64,000 bases of DNA from Actinomadura physcomitrii (GCF_008923205.2 NZ_WBMS02000002.1:62001-126000); one strand, 5' to 3'. Counted from the stretch's first letter, positions 25,891 through 36,400 are shown. Made by a program: numbers and translations. The notes: a model not told the origin generated them from the letters alone.

Positions 25891-26514
25891 ATGGTGTCCT
25901 CGCTCGTGGCATTCGTCGGCGCGGCGTTCCTGGTCGCGATGGTCCCCGGCCCCAGCACGGCCGTGATCCTGCGGCGCTCGGTGATGAACGGCCGCGCCAA
26001 CGGCATGGCGACCGTGCTGGGCAACGAGTGCGGGGTGCTGCTGTGGGGCCTGGCCGCCGCGTTCGGCCTGTCCGCCCTCCTGCTCGCCTCGCGCCTCGCC
26101 TACGACGCGATGCGGATAACGGGCGCCGTGGTCCTGGTGTGCATGGGGGCGCGCGCGCTGTGGAAGGCGCGGCACGAGGACGGAGCGGACGGGGAGCCGG
26201 CCCCGGCCGCGGCCGTCTCGCACGGGCGCGCGTTCCGGCAGGGCCTGATCACCAACGTCGCGAACCCGAAGGCGGGCGTGTTCGCGGTGTCGTTCCTGCC
26301 GCAGTTCGTCCCGCACGGCGCGCCCGTCCTGGCGACGCTCGTCCTGTTCTCGGTGATCTGGGCCGTGGTCGACATGGCGTGGTTCCTGCCGATGGTCTGG
26401 CTGGCCGGACGCGCCCGTGTGCTGCTGCGGCGCGCGTCGATCCGGCGCCGGATGGAGCAGGTGTCCGGGCTCGTCCTTCTCGGCCTGGGCCTCCGCCTCG
26501 CCGCCGATTCCTGA
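25891..26514 (+). CDS. LysE/RhtB-family amino-acid exporter
   Basis: A 207-residue inner-membrane exporter with about six helices. Family signatures: FLVAMVPGPSTAVILRRSVMNG near the start and GLITNVANPKAGVFAVSFLPQFV in the middle. A TTG at 25876 would add five residues; ATG 25891 gives the usual N-terminus and is preferred. No cognate LysR-type regulator is adjacent; a broken MarR gene lies downstream on the other strand. Confidence 0.88.
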   Translation: MVSSLVAFVGAAFLVAMVPGPSTAVILRRSVMNGRANGMATVLGNECGVLLWGLAAAFGLSALLLASRLAYDAMRITGAVVLVCMGARALWKARHEDGADGEPAPAAAVSHGRAFRQGLITNVANPKAGVFAVSFLPQFVPHGAPVLATLVLFSVIWAVVDMAWFLPMVWLAGRARVLLRRASIRRRMEQVSGLVLLGLGLRLAADS

Positions 26515-26532
26515 CGTCCCTCCTTCACCGGG

Positions 26533-26670
26533 TCACGGCCGGGCGTCGACGAGCCGCGACAGCAGGGTGACGAACTGGCGCTGCTGGCCGTCAGGGGTGC
26601 GAGGAACTCCTTCTGAACGCCGTCGACGACCCTGTCGAGTTCGCGGAGCCGTCCGGCGCCCGCCCTGACC
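26533..26670 (-). pseudogene. C-terminal fragment of a MarR-family regulator, frameshifted
   Basis: In one frame the minus strand reads RLRELDRVVDGVQKEFLAPL; after a frame change near 26600 it reads DGQQRQFVTLLSRLVDARP and stop. Together these match the last helices of MarR regulators (linker, LAPL, then QFVTLLxRLVDARP). The DNA-binding part is missing; upstream is a hairpin and then an unrelated gene. I infer a decayed regulator. Confidence 0.6.
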
Positions 26671-26671
26671 C

Positions 26672-26730
26672 GTTGACGTGCGGCGTGTCGCCCTGGCCGC
26701 GCTCATCAGGGCGGCACGCCGCGGCTCAAC
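26672..26730. terminator. Large imperfect hairpin
   Basis: Arms GCGGCGTG-T-CGCCCTG (26680-26695) and CAGGGCG-G-CACGCCGC (26707-26722) pair over 15 bp with one mismatch; GTTGA and TCAAC flank them as a further 5-bp pair. It lies directly downstream of the minus-strand gene at 26736. Its left arm resembles the arm at 16711 (GTTGACxTGxGGCGTGTCG). Confidence 0.6.
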
Positions 26731-26735
26731 CGCGA

Positions 26736-27128
26736 TCATCGCTGGTCGTCGCCCTGCGGCGTCCATTCGTAGTTGCCGGACGCGGCGGAGTCGGCCGTGT
26801 CCCAGCAGAAGCCGTAGGTCACGTCCGGCTGGTGGCCGGTGGTGCCGTCGATGGCCTTGGAGTTGCAGGCCTTGCCGTCGGCGGTGGTCCCCTGGCGCGG
26901 GGCCTCGGCCAGGATGTTCTGCACGCCGAGCTTGGGGAGCTGGGCGTCCAGCTGCTCGACCCGGTCCTGCAGCTCGGCCTGGTTCCAGGCGGGCCGCATG
27001 GAGTAGTTGTCCAGGCTGGGGGTGGGCGGGTCGTCGGCGTGGGCGGGGCCCGCGACGGCCGTCAGGCCGGCGGCGGCGACCGCGGTCGGGGCGCACGCGC
27101 GGGCCAGTGCCCTCAGGTGCCGTTCCAT
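26736..27128 (-). CDS. Small secreted protein, probably C-terminally truncated
   Basis: A 130-residue exported protein: signal peptide about 1-31 (APTAVAAAGLTAVAGPAHA), mature part with a short coiled segment (WNQAELQDRVEQLDAQLP), two Cys (KACNSK, GFCWD) and the end GNYEWTPQGDDQR. From memory, longer actinobacterial secreted proteins continue after a W-x-PQG motif at this position. The abrupt stop next to a broken MarR gene suggests that the catalytic or main domain has been lost. GAGGAGAGCTCCC before the ATG is a good ribosome site. Confidence 0.6.
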   Translation of the reverse strand: MERHLRALARACAPTAVAAAGLTAVAGPAHADDPPTPSLDNYSMRPAWNQAELQDRVEQLDAQLPKLGVQNILAEAPRQGTTADGKACNSKAIDGTTGHQPDVTYGFCWDTADSAASGNYEWTPQGDDQR

Positions 27129-27651
27129 GGGAGCTCTCCTCGGGCGGTCACCTGGCCATGGTGATGGCCAAGATCACGTACCGGGACAGCGCCAAACTGG
27201 CACACACTTCATCCGTTTTTGCCGCACATGGCGGCGACTACGTTGAGCGACGTTCCCTGCCCGTATCGTTAGAATGCCCAGCACGTCACGAAATGACCGG
27301 CTCGGCATGCATAAAGCCGATGCGACGGAGGTCACTCCCGGGCCTCGGCGAACACGGGCACCAACAAAGATCGTTTCTGACCACAGAGTCGCGCAGGGGG
27401 CGAGCGGGGTTTACAGCATTCCCGCAGATTTCCGGAAATGGCCAGTCAGCTCACTTTTCCAGCGCATTCCGGTTGTGCGGTGATTGATCCCGCTAAGCTC
27501 CAGGCGCATCGTTCTCGTCCGGCACACCGGGCCTTACTGCACGAGCGCACCCGCCCTGCAAGCCGCGCGGTCCCGCGGCTTCCCCCGCCATCGGCCAGGT
27601 GCGAATCCAGCCCGGAACGCATGGAGAGACCCCCCGATCAGAGGAGCAGCA
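27129..27651. other. Gene-free 523-bp region, less GC-rich
   Basis: No convincing gene in any frame. It should hold the promoters of the divergent genes at 27128 and 27652. TAAGCT near 27493 may be a -10 box for the downstream gene. Base composition is visibly less GC-rich than in neighbouring coding DNA (for example around 27195-27440). A 69-codon open frame (27274-27483) has no ribosome site and ordinary composition. The region may be a remnant of inserted or decayed DNA. Confidence 0.4.
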
Positions 27652-28383
27652 ATGCGTGCAACTCGGCTGGCCGCGGCGGCGGTCGCCACCGGGTCCCTGG
27701 TGTTCGGCATGGCGGGCACCGCCCTCGCCGACGCCCAGGACGGGCCCAAGGCCGGGCAGTTCTGCAAGAAGGCCGAGATCGGCAAACAGGTCAAGCTCGC
27801 GAACGGCACCCTGCTGAAGTGCGAGCTCAAGGCCGGGCAGAAGGTCCCCCACTGGGTGGACGTCACCGGCCAGAAGCCGCCGACGGCGCCGCCCACCGAG
27901 CCGAAGCCGACGTTCACGTTCGGGTTCGACAAGGTGAAGCTGTCCAGCCGGGTCGTCGCGCCCGGACGGCACACCACGTTCACGGTGACGTGCCCGGGCA
28001 CGGTGACCATCACCGGCAACGGCTACACCCGCAACCCGCTGCCCGTGAAGAAGGTCGGCAAGGCCACCTGGACCGCGACCGGCACCTTCAAGAGCAGCCT
28101 GCCCGACCCGACGGTCGCGACGGTGGTCTGCAAGGGCTTCGGGTCCGTGAAGTACAGCACCCACCCGTCCAAGACCCCGGCCAAGCCCGGCAGCGGCCTG
28201 CAGCCGGCCACGCCGAAGATCCCGAACGGGCGGATCGACACCGGTGACGGCAGCATGTACGGCCGGACGGCCGGTTCCGGCGCGCCGCTGATGGCGATCG
28301 GCTGGGGCGCGCTCGCGGCCGCCGGGCTCGGTGCCGTCGCGCTGCGGCGGCGGACGGCGCGGGAGCGGTCGAACGTTGCCTGA
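27652..28383 (+). CDS. Exported protein with C-terminal membrane anchor, partner of class F sortase
   Basis: A 243-residue protein: signal peptide about 1-27 (AAAVATGSLVFGMAGTALA), two Cys pairs (FCKKAE...LKCELK and VTCPGT...VVCKGF), Ig-like region at about 95-165, a Pro/Gly linker, then a hydrophobic helix (APLMAIGWGALAAAGLGAVA) and an Arg-rich end. This is a sortase-substrate layout, but no LPxTG is present; the residues before the helix are MYGRTAGSG. It is immediately followed by a class F sortase gene. The ATG has GAGGAG upstream. Confidence 0.7.
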   Translation: MRATRLAAAAVATGSLVFGMAGTALADAQDGPKAGQFCKKAEIGKQVKLANGTLLKCELKAGQKVPHWVDVTGQKPPTAPPTEPKPTFTFGFDKVKLSSRVVAPGRHTTFTVTCPGTVTITGNGYTRNPLPVKKVGKATWTATGTFKSSLPDPTVATVVCKGFGSVKYSTHPSKTPAKPGSGLQPATPKIPNGRIDTGDGSMYGRTAGSGAPLMAIGWGALAAAGLGAVALRRRTARERSNVA

Positions 28384-28426
28384 GTTCCGAGCATCGGCCG
28401 GCGACGGCCGGGACCGGGGGGCCGCG

Positions 28427-29068
28427 GTGCCCGCCGGGCTCGGCCGCGCCGGATGCGCGGTGGCCGGGGTGCTGCTCGCCGGGCTGCTGATCAGCGCCTG
28501 CGGAGGGGGCGACGGACACGCCGCGTCCTCGCCGTCCGCACCGAAGTCGGCGCCGGCGGCGAGCGCGACGCCCGGCGGCACCACGGCCGCGTCGAACGTC
28601 TCGTCGCTGGCCCCGTCCGAGCCCACCAAGATCACGATCTCGAGGATCGGGGTGTCGGCGCCGGTCGGCCAGATCGGGCTGCTGCCCGGCGGCCGGATCC
28701 AGGAACCGCCGCTGAGCAGGCCGAACCTGGCCGGCTGGTACAAGGAGGGCCCGACGCCGGGCGAGGTCGGCCCGGCGGTCATCCTCGGCCACGTCGACGC
28801 GAACAAGAAGGCCGCGGTCTTCTTCCGGCTGAAGGAGCTGAAGCCGGGCGACAAGATCCAGATCGGCCGCAAGGACGGGACGACCGCCACGTTCACCGTG
28901 GAGCGGACGCAGCGCGTCAACAAGGACGCCTTCCCGCACCGGAAGGTCTTCGGCGAGTCGCTGGACCACCCGGCGCTCCGCCTGGTGACCTGCGGCGGCG
29001 CCTTCGACCCCAAGGCGGGCCACTACACCGAGAACCTCATCGTCTACTCGACGATGACCGCCTCCTGA
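28427..29068 (+). CDS. Class F sortase, lipoprotein-like
   Basis: A 213-residue sortase. From GTG 28427 it begins with a lipoprotein-type signal (AGCAVAGVLLAGLLISAC, Cys about residue 28); a TTG at 28376 overlapping the previous gene would lengthen it. The sortase core starts at ITISRIGVSAPV. Active His is in AVILGHVDANK and active Cys in RLVTCGGAFD. The position often occupied by Arg after the Cys reads HYTENLIVYS. It probably anchors or processes the upstream protein. A terminator hairpin follows. Confidence 0.85.
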   Translation: MPAGLGRAGCAVAGVLLAGLLISACGGGDGHAASSPSAPKSAPAASATPGGTTAASNVSSLAPSEPTKITISRIGVSAPVGQIGLLPGGRIQEPPLSRPNLAGWYKEGPTPGEVGPAVILGHVDANKKAAVFFRLKELKPGDKIQIGRKDGTTATFTVERTQRVNKDAFPHRKVFGESLDHPALRLVTCGGAFDPKAGHYTENLIVYSTMTAS

Positions 29069-29090
29069 GCCCGCCCCTTGACGCCGAATC

Positions 29091-29121
29091 GCGGCGTGCC
29101 GTCCCGGAAACGGCACGCCGC
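29091..29121. terminator. Bidirectional terminator between sortase and ccr
   Basis: Perfect 12-bp stem GCGGCGTGCCGT/ACGGCACGCCGC with loop CCCGGAA, between convergent genes, 22 bp after the sortase stop and 15 bp after the ccr stop. Confidence 0.85.
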
Positions 29122-29135
29122 AGGCCGGCGGGTGG

Positions 29136-30455
29136 TCAGCGGCGGTAGAGGGTGAACTTGTCCTCGCCGATGCGCTCGCGCAGCGCCGGGTCGTCGATGC
29201 CCTGGCCCTCGCCGGTGGCGCCGCAGAGGACGGCGACCTTGCCGATGTGCTGGTTGGTCTGGACGGCTCGGGTCGCCTCGCCCGCCTCGTCCAGCGGGAA
29301 CACCGAGGACAGCGTCGGGTGGATCATGCCGAGCGAGAACAGCCGGTTCACCTCGACGGCCTCGTGGTAGTTGAAGCCGTGCGAGCCGATGATGCTCTTC
29401 AGCCGCATCCACAGGAACCGGTTGTCGTACTCGTGCTTGAAGCCGGTCGACGAGCCGCAGGTGACGATCTTGCCGCCGCGCTTGGCGACGTAGACGGACG
29501 CGCCGAACGTCTCGCGGCCGAGGTACTCGAACACGATGCCGGGGTCCTCGCCGACGAGGCGGCGGATCGCCTCGCCGAGCATCCGGCCCGCCTTCGGGTG
29601 CCGCAGGCCCTGCTCGCCGAGGTTCAGCTCGCTGCGGTTGATGACGTGCTCGCAGCCCTGCGACCGGACGATCTCGGCCTTCTCTTCGGAGGAGACGACG
29701 CCGACCGGGATGCCTCCGCCGTTCCTGACCAGCTGCGTCGCGAACGAGCCGAGCCCGCCCGTCGCGCCCCAGATCAGCACGACGTCGCCCTGCTTCATGC
29801 GGGCGCCGTGGCTGCCGACGAGCATCCGGTACGCGGTCGCGGCGCAGAGCGTGTTAGAGCCCGCCTCCTCCCAGGTGAGGTGCGCGGGCTTGCGGATCAG
29901 CTGGTTCGCCTTGACGATGCAGTACTCGCCGAGCGACCCGAAGTTGGTCTCGAAGCCCCACGCGAGCTGCGACTCCGACATCATGCCGTCGTCGTAGGAG
30001 CCGTGGTCCTCCTCGTCCACGTAGGACGGGGACAGCACGACCTTGTCGCCGGCCTTCCAGTTCTTCACGCCGCTGCCGGTGCGGACGACGACGCCGGAGC
30101 CGTCGGAGCCGAGGATGTGGTACGGCAGGTCGTGGCGGGCGCCGTACCAGCCCTGCCGGCCGAACTTCTCCAGGAACGCGAACGTCGGCACCGGCTCGAA
30201 GATCGCCGACCAGACGGTGTTGAAGTTGATCGCCGCCGCCATCACCGCGACCACGCACTCGTCGGGCGCCAGCTCGGGCATGTCGACCTCGCCGACGTGC
30301 ATGGATTTGCGCACGTCCTTGTCGGTCTGGCCGTCGAAGATGCCGACCTCGTCCTTGCGGGTGAACGCGGCGCGGAACCGGGTCGGCAGGTCGATCTCCT
30401 GCAGCTCGGGTCCGCTCGCTCCGGACCGGACGGCGTCGAGCAGGTCGTGGGCCAT
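29136..30455 (-). CDS. ccrA: Crotonyl-CoA carboxylase/reductase
   Basis: A 439-residue medium-chain reductase that carboxylates 2-enoyl-CoA with CO2 and NADPH. Crotonyl-CoA gives ethylmalonyl-CoA; longer enoyl-CoAs give alkylmalonyl-CoAs. Signatures: LAPDECVVAVMAAAINFNTVW, LPYHILGSDGSGVVV, KVVLSPSYVDEEDHG, WGATGGLGSFATQLVRNGGG and GSHGFNYHEAVEVNRL. CGGAGGACACTC precedes the ATG. It is the second gene after the polyketide synthase (36 bp gap, same strand), which argues strongly that its product is the synthase extender unit. Confidence 0.95.
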   Translation of the reverse strand: MAHDLLDAVRSGASGPELQEIDLPTRFRAAFTRKDEVGIFDGQTDKDVRKSMHVGEVDMPELAPDECVVAVMAAAINFNTVWSAIFEPVPTFAFLEKFGRQGWYGARHDLPYHILGSDGSGVVVRTGSGVKNWKAGDKVVLSPSYVDEEDHGSYDDGMMSESQLAWGFETNFGSLGEYCIVKANQLIRKPAHLTWEEAGSNTLCAATAYRMLVGSHGARMKQGDVVLIWGATGGLGSFATQLVRNGGGIPVGVVSSEEKAEIVRSQGCEHVINRSELNLGEQGLRHPKAGRMLGEAIRRLVGEDPGIVFEYLGRETFGASVYVAKRGGKIVTCGSSTGFKHEYDNRFLWMRLKSIIGSHGFNYHEAVEVNRLFSLGMIHPTLSSVFPLDEAGEATRAVQTNQHIGKVAVLCGATGEGQGIDDPALRERIGEDKFTLYRR

Positions 30456-30491
30456 GAGTGTCCTCCGTGAACGACGGGGTGGGGCGCGGCC

Positions 30492-33400
30492 TCAGCGGGC
30501 CGGAGTTGACCGTGCCGCGGTCCGGGCGCGGCCGGACGCGTCGCGCGCGTCCGGGCCGTCCGCGGGCCGCCGGGTGCCGCCGTCCGCGCCCGCGGCGCGT
30601 CCGGCGAGCCGGCCCTCCAGGTGCGCGGCGAGGATCTCCACGCCCGGCGGGTCCAGCAGGTTCAGGTGGTGCACCCCGGGGATCGTGACGATCTCCAGGT
30701 CGGAGCAGAGCCCGCCGAAACCGTTGGTCCCGTCGAGCACGTAGCGCGCGTCGCGCACCGCCCAGGGGGTCTCCTCCGGGGCGTGGTAGAGGATGACGCG
30801 GCCGTCGTAGGGCCGCGGCTGGTACGCCTCCAGGGATCGGGTGTCCTGGTGGGACGTGAGCTGGTGGGTGAGGGCCGCCGGCGGGATGTAGTCCACCAGC
30901 GGCGCCGCCCGCTCCATGACCAGCGCGAACTGCGCCTCTTCGTCCAGTCCGGACAGCTCGTCGTAGGTGAGCGTGACGTCCAGGCCGTACGTCTGGTTGA
31001 TGTAGTCGGCGAACGCGGCGAACCGGCGGGCGAGGGTGTCGGACTCGTCGTCCACCGCGAGGGGGATGCCGGCGTCGAACAGCGCGACGAACTCGACGTC
31101 GCGGCCGGCGGCGGTGAGCTGCCGGGCGGTCTCGTAGGCGAGGACGCCGCCGAACGACCAGCCGCCGAGCCGGAACGCGCCCTCGGGCTGCGCCTCGAGC
31201 AGGTGCTGGACGTAGCGGGCGGCGCGCTCCTCGACGGACGGGGCGTCCTCGAACCGCTCCAGGCCGTAGACGGGCTGGTCGGCACCGAGCAGGTCGATGA
31301 GCTGCCGGTAGCAGGCGGTGGTGCCGCCGGCGGGGTGCGCGATGAAGATCGGGCGGCGGTCGCCGGTGGGCTTGAGCGGCCGGACGGTCTGCCGCGCGGC
31401 CTCCTCGTCGGCGGCCCGGATGACCTCCGCGACGTTCTCCGCGGTCGGGACCTCGAACAGCTCGCCGCGCGTCACTTCTCTGTTCTCCCCGACCAACCGA
31501 CCCCGACCGACCTCCCGGGCCAGTTCGGCGGCGACCATCGCGACGACCTGGTCGGCCTGGTGCTCCTGGCCGCCGAGGTCGGCGAAGAAGTCGGCGGTGA
31601 CGCCGACCCGGTCGAGGCCGAGGACGTCCTCGAAGATCCGGACGGCGAGGCGCTCGGCGGCGTCGCGCGGCATGACGTAGCCGGACTCGGCGTTCGACAC
31701 GGCGGTGGACGGGGCGGCGGCGCCGGCGAGGCCCAGCTCGCCGGCGGCCCACTCCTCGAACACGTTGACGCTGGCGCCCTGCAGCAGCACGGACGGCGGG
31801 ACGGTCAGGCCGAGGTCGTGCTCGACGCCGCTCTTGATCCGGACGGCGACGAGGGAGTCCAGGCCGAGGTCGGTGAGCGGGACGGCGGGGTCGAGGCGCT
31901 CCGGGTCGAACCCGAGGACGGACGCGATCCGGTACCGGACCCGCGCGGCGATCAGCGCGCGGGCCTCGACGGGGTCGAGGTTCTTGAGGGCGTCGACGCC
32001 GGGCCAGTCGCCCGCGTCGTCCGCGCCGCGCTCGGCCGCCGCCTCGGTCAGCGCCGCGAAGTAGGGCATGTTGCGGATCTCGGGGAACAGCTCGACGGCC
32101 GTGACCGGGTCGAACCGCAGTACGCCCGCCGCGGTCGTGCCGTGCGCGAGGAGCGCTTCGAGGGCCTCGGCGCCCTCCTCGGGGCTGATCGGGTCGATGA
32201 CGGTCACCGCGGTCTCGGCCGCGCCGCCGACGCGCGACCACGTGCCCCAGTTGATCGTGGTGCCGGGCCGGCCGTGCGCCCGCCGGTACGCGGCGAGCGC
32301 GTCGATCGCGGCGTTCGCCGCCGCGTACGCGGCCTGGCCGGGCGAGCCGAGCAGCGCCGCCGCCGACGAGTGCAGCGCGAACCAGTCGAGGCCGGCGTCC
32401 CAGGTGGCGTCGCTGAGCCGCCGCGCGCCCTCGACCTTCGCCGTCCACACCCTGTGGAGATCCTCGGCGCCGAGGTCGGCGATCAGCCGGTCGTCGATCG
32501 CGCCGGCGCCGTGCACGACGCCGCGCAGCGCCAGGCCGCCCTCCGTGGCGGCCTTCACCAGGCGCTCGGCGGTGCCGGGCGCGGCGATGTCGCCGAGGAC
32601 GACGCCGACGTCCACCCCGCTCTCGCGCAGCTTCGCGATCACCTTCTCGGCGCCGGCGCCGGGGCCGCTCCGGCCGGACAGCACGATCCGTCCGGCGCCG
32701 CGCTCGGCCAGCAGCCGCGCGGTGACCAGGCCGATCCCGCCGTACCCGCCGGTGATGATGTAGGCGCCGCCGCGCCGGACGATCTTCCTGGGCCTGGCGT
32801 CGGAGTCGGGGAGGGCGGCCTGCGCGAGGCGCGCCGCGTACCTGCGGCCGGCGCGCCAGGCGACCTCGCGGGCGGCGCCATCGCCGAGCAGCTCCCGGAC
32901 CAGGTCGTCGGGCCGGTCGACGTCGACGAGCGTCGCCCGCTGGACGGTCCGCTCGAACGCCAGGACGCGGGTCAGCGCGGCGGCGAACCCGTGCCCGGGC
33001 TCGCCGGCCTCGCCGTCCAGCACGGGGACGGCGCGGTGCGTCGCGACGTACAGGCGGGGGCCGTCCGGCAGGGAGCGGCTCGTCTCCGCGATGGCGAGCA
33101 CGAGGTCCTCGTCGACGAGGTCGGCGGCCGGGACGAGCACGACCCCTTCCACGCCGGAAGTGTCGCCCAGGTCGGTGCGGTCGCGGCGGACGGCGCGGCG
33201 TCCGCTGCTTTCCAGCCCGGCGGCGGTCGCTGCGGCGAGGGCGTCATCGTCGTCGGCGAGGATCAGCCATGTGCCGTCACGCTCGCCGGGCTCGGGGGCC
33301 TCCGCTTCGTCCCACAGCAGCTCGACCAGCTTGTCCGCGACGGGGACGGGGACGTCGTGGCGCTCGGTGCGGCGCAGCACGATGCCGGTCGCCTCCGCCA

Positions 33401-36400
33401 GGACCTCGCCGCCGGCGCCGAGCAGCAGGACGGAACCGGTCATCTCGCCGTCGTCCTGCACCGCCGCCACGCGGACGTGCCCGCCTCGGTGCGTGGGCCC
33501 GTGCACGCGCAGGCTGCCGATCGTCTCGGCGAGCCAGACGCCGCCGCCCGCGACCGCCGCCGCCTCCGCGGACAGCGCGGCCAGGCAGCGGTCGAACACC
33601 TCGGGGTGCAGCCGGTAGTGCCGCGACCCGCGCTCGGCGCCCGCGACCTCCGTCGCCGCGCCGGGCTCCGGCGCGGGGGCGGGACGCGCGTCCTCGCCGA
33701 CGTCCGCGCTGGCCAGCCGCGCCCACGTGCCGGCGGGCGTCAGCGCGTGCACCTCGACGCGCTGCTCGGCCTCGGCGAACGTCGTCGTCACCGTCGTGCG
33801 CCCGGCGAGCGCGAGCGGGCGCTCCATCCACAGGCTGTTGACGCGGACGGCCTCGGTGCCGAGCGCCGTCGCGCCCGCCGCGAGCGCCATCTCCGCGAAC
33901 GCCGCGACCGGCAGCGCGGGCAGGCCGTGCACGGCGAGGTCGCCGAGCCACGGCTGCGCGTCCAGGCCGACGTCGGCGCGCCAGGCGTGCCGGTCCTCAC
34001 CGGGCAGCTCGACGTGCGCGCCGAGCAGCGGATGCTCGTCACGGCCGCCGCGGTTGCGGTTCGACAGGTCGACCCAGTGGCGCTCGTGCCGCCACGGCGA
34101 CTGCGGGACGTCCACGATCCGGCCGTCCGAGGGCTGCGCGACGGCGAGGCCGTGCGCGGCGAGCGTCGCGAGCTGCGCGTGGAACGTCAGCGTGTCGTCG
34201 GTTTCCTGGCCCTTCGGCGCGCGCTTCAGCGTGTGCGTGACGAGGGCGCCGCTGCCGGCGAGGGTCTCCCCGACCGCGTGCGCGAGGATCGGATGCGCGT
34301 TGACCTCGACGAACGTCCGGAACCCGTCCTCGGCCGCCGCCGCCACCGCGTCCGTCAGCCGGACCGGGTTGCGCAGGTTCGCCGCCCAGTACTCGACGTC
34401 CAGCCGCGCGTCCTCGCCGTCGAACGCCCGGGGGTCGGGCAGCGCCGTCGTGTAGAGCCTGATGCCGTCGGCGAGCGGCGTGCCGGGTTCGAGGCCGACC
34501 TCGGCGAGCTGCTCGCGCAGGTTGGGCAGCAGCGGGTCGACCTGCGGGGAGTGCCCCGCGCCCTCCGCCTGCACCATGCGCGCGAGCCGGCCCTCCGCCT
34601 CCGCACGCTTGACGATCTCGGCGACCTGATCGGCGTCGCCCGTCACGACCGTCTGCTTCGGCGAGGAGTGCACCGCCGCATACACCTCGGGCAGCCCGTC
34701 CGCGAGCCGCTCGACGTCCTGCGCGGACGCGCCGAGCACCGCCATCGCGCCGCCGCCGACCAGTTGCGTCAGCAGCTTCGACCGCCGCACGATCACCCGG
34801 ACGCCGTCCTGCGGGGTGAGCGCGCCCGCGACGACCGCCGCCGCGACCTCGCCCATCGAGTGCCCGATCACCGCGCCCGGCACCACGCCGTACGCCTGCC
34901 ACATCCGGGCCAGGCCGAGCTGGACCGCGAAGAGCACCGGCATCGTGTCGGCCGGGCCGTCCGGCTTGCGGCCCTCCTCGAGCAGCGACCACAGGTCCGG
35001 GCCGCCCTCCTCGGCGAACAGGCCGTCCAGGTCGTCGATCGCCTCGGCGAACGCGGGCTCCTCCTCCAGCAGCCGCTGCGCCATGCCCGCGCGCTGCGCC
35101 CCGTATCCGGAGAACACCCAGACCGGACGTCCCGGGACGCCGAGCGCCGAACCCGTCACCACGCCCGGATGCGGACGGCCCTCCGCGAGCGCCTTCAGGC
35201 CCTCGACCAGGCCGTCGCGGTCGCGGGCCGACACCGCCGCGCGGGACCGGCCCCGCCCGCCGCGCCGGTGCAGCGTCCGCGCCAGGTCGGCGAGCTTCAC
35301 GTCGTCGCGGGCCGGGACCCACTCCGCCAGCAGCGCGGCGTGGTCGCGGACGCGGTCGTCGCTCGTGTCCGACAGCGGGAACGTCCGCACCACCGCCGGC
35401 CGGCTCGCGACCTCCTGCGCCGGAGCCTCCTCCAGCAGCACGTGCGCGTTCGTCCCGCCGAACCCGAAACCCGACACGCCCGCGCGCGCGGGATGGCTCC
35501 GCTCCGGCCACGGCGTCTCGTCCGCGACCACCCGGAGCCGCAGCTCGTCGAACGGGATGTGCGGATTCGGCTCCTTGTAGTGCGCGCTGGCCGGAATCAC
35601 CTTGTGGTGCAGCGCCAGGACGGTCTTGATAAGGCCCGCTATGCCCGCCGCCGACTCCATGTGGCCGAGGTTGCTCTTCGCCGACCCGATCAGCAGCGGC
35701 TCGTCCTCCGCCCGGCCCGCGCCGAGCACCTCCCCGACGGCCTTCGCCTCGATCGGGTCGCCCAGGAACGTGCCCGTCCCGTGCGCCTCGATGTAGTCGA
35801 CCTCGCCGGTCTCCACGCCCGCCGCCGCGTACACGTCCCGCAGCAGCGCCCGCTGCGCGTCCGAGTTCGGCGCGACCAGGCCGTTGGAGCGGCCGTCGGA
35901 GTTGACGCCCGAGCCCTTCACCAGCGCGAGGATCCGGTCGCCGTCGCGGACCGCGTCCGACAGCCGCTTCAGCACCACCGCGCCGCAGCCCTCCGCGCGG
36001 ACCATCCCGTCCGCCGACGCGTCGAACGCCTTGCAGTGCCCGTCCTTCGCCGTCGCGTCCGCCAGGTCGAACGTCATCGTCACCGTCGGCGACAGCAGCA
36101 CGTTCACCCCGCCGGCGAGCGCCACGTCCGCCTCGCCGCTGCGCAGCGCCTGCACCGCCAGATGCGTCGACACCAGCGACGACGAGCACGCCGTGTCCAC
36201 GATCATGCTCGGGCCGCGCAGGTCCAGCAGGTACGACAGCCGGTTCGCGATGATGCTCAGTGCCGCGCCCGTCGCCGTGAACGGCTCCAGCGACGCCAGG
36301 TCCGACGCGGTGAACGCCGCGTACTCCGGCGCCGACACGCCCACGAACACGCCGGTGCGGCTGCCGCGCAGCGACGCCGGCCCGATCCCCGCGTGCTCGA

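Noticed and set aside
27274-27483. 69-codon open frame in the gene-poor region
   Set aside because: No ribosome site, no domain, composition like non-coding DNA.
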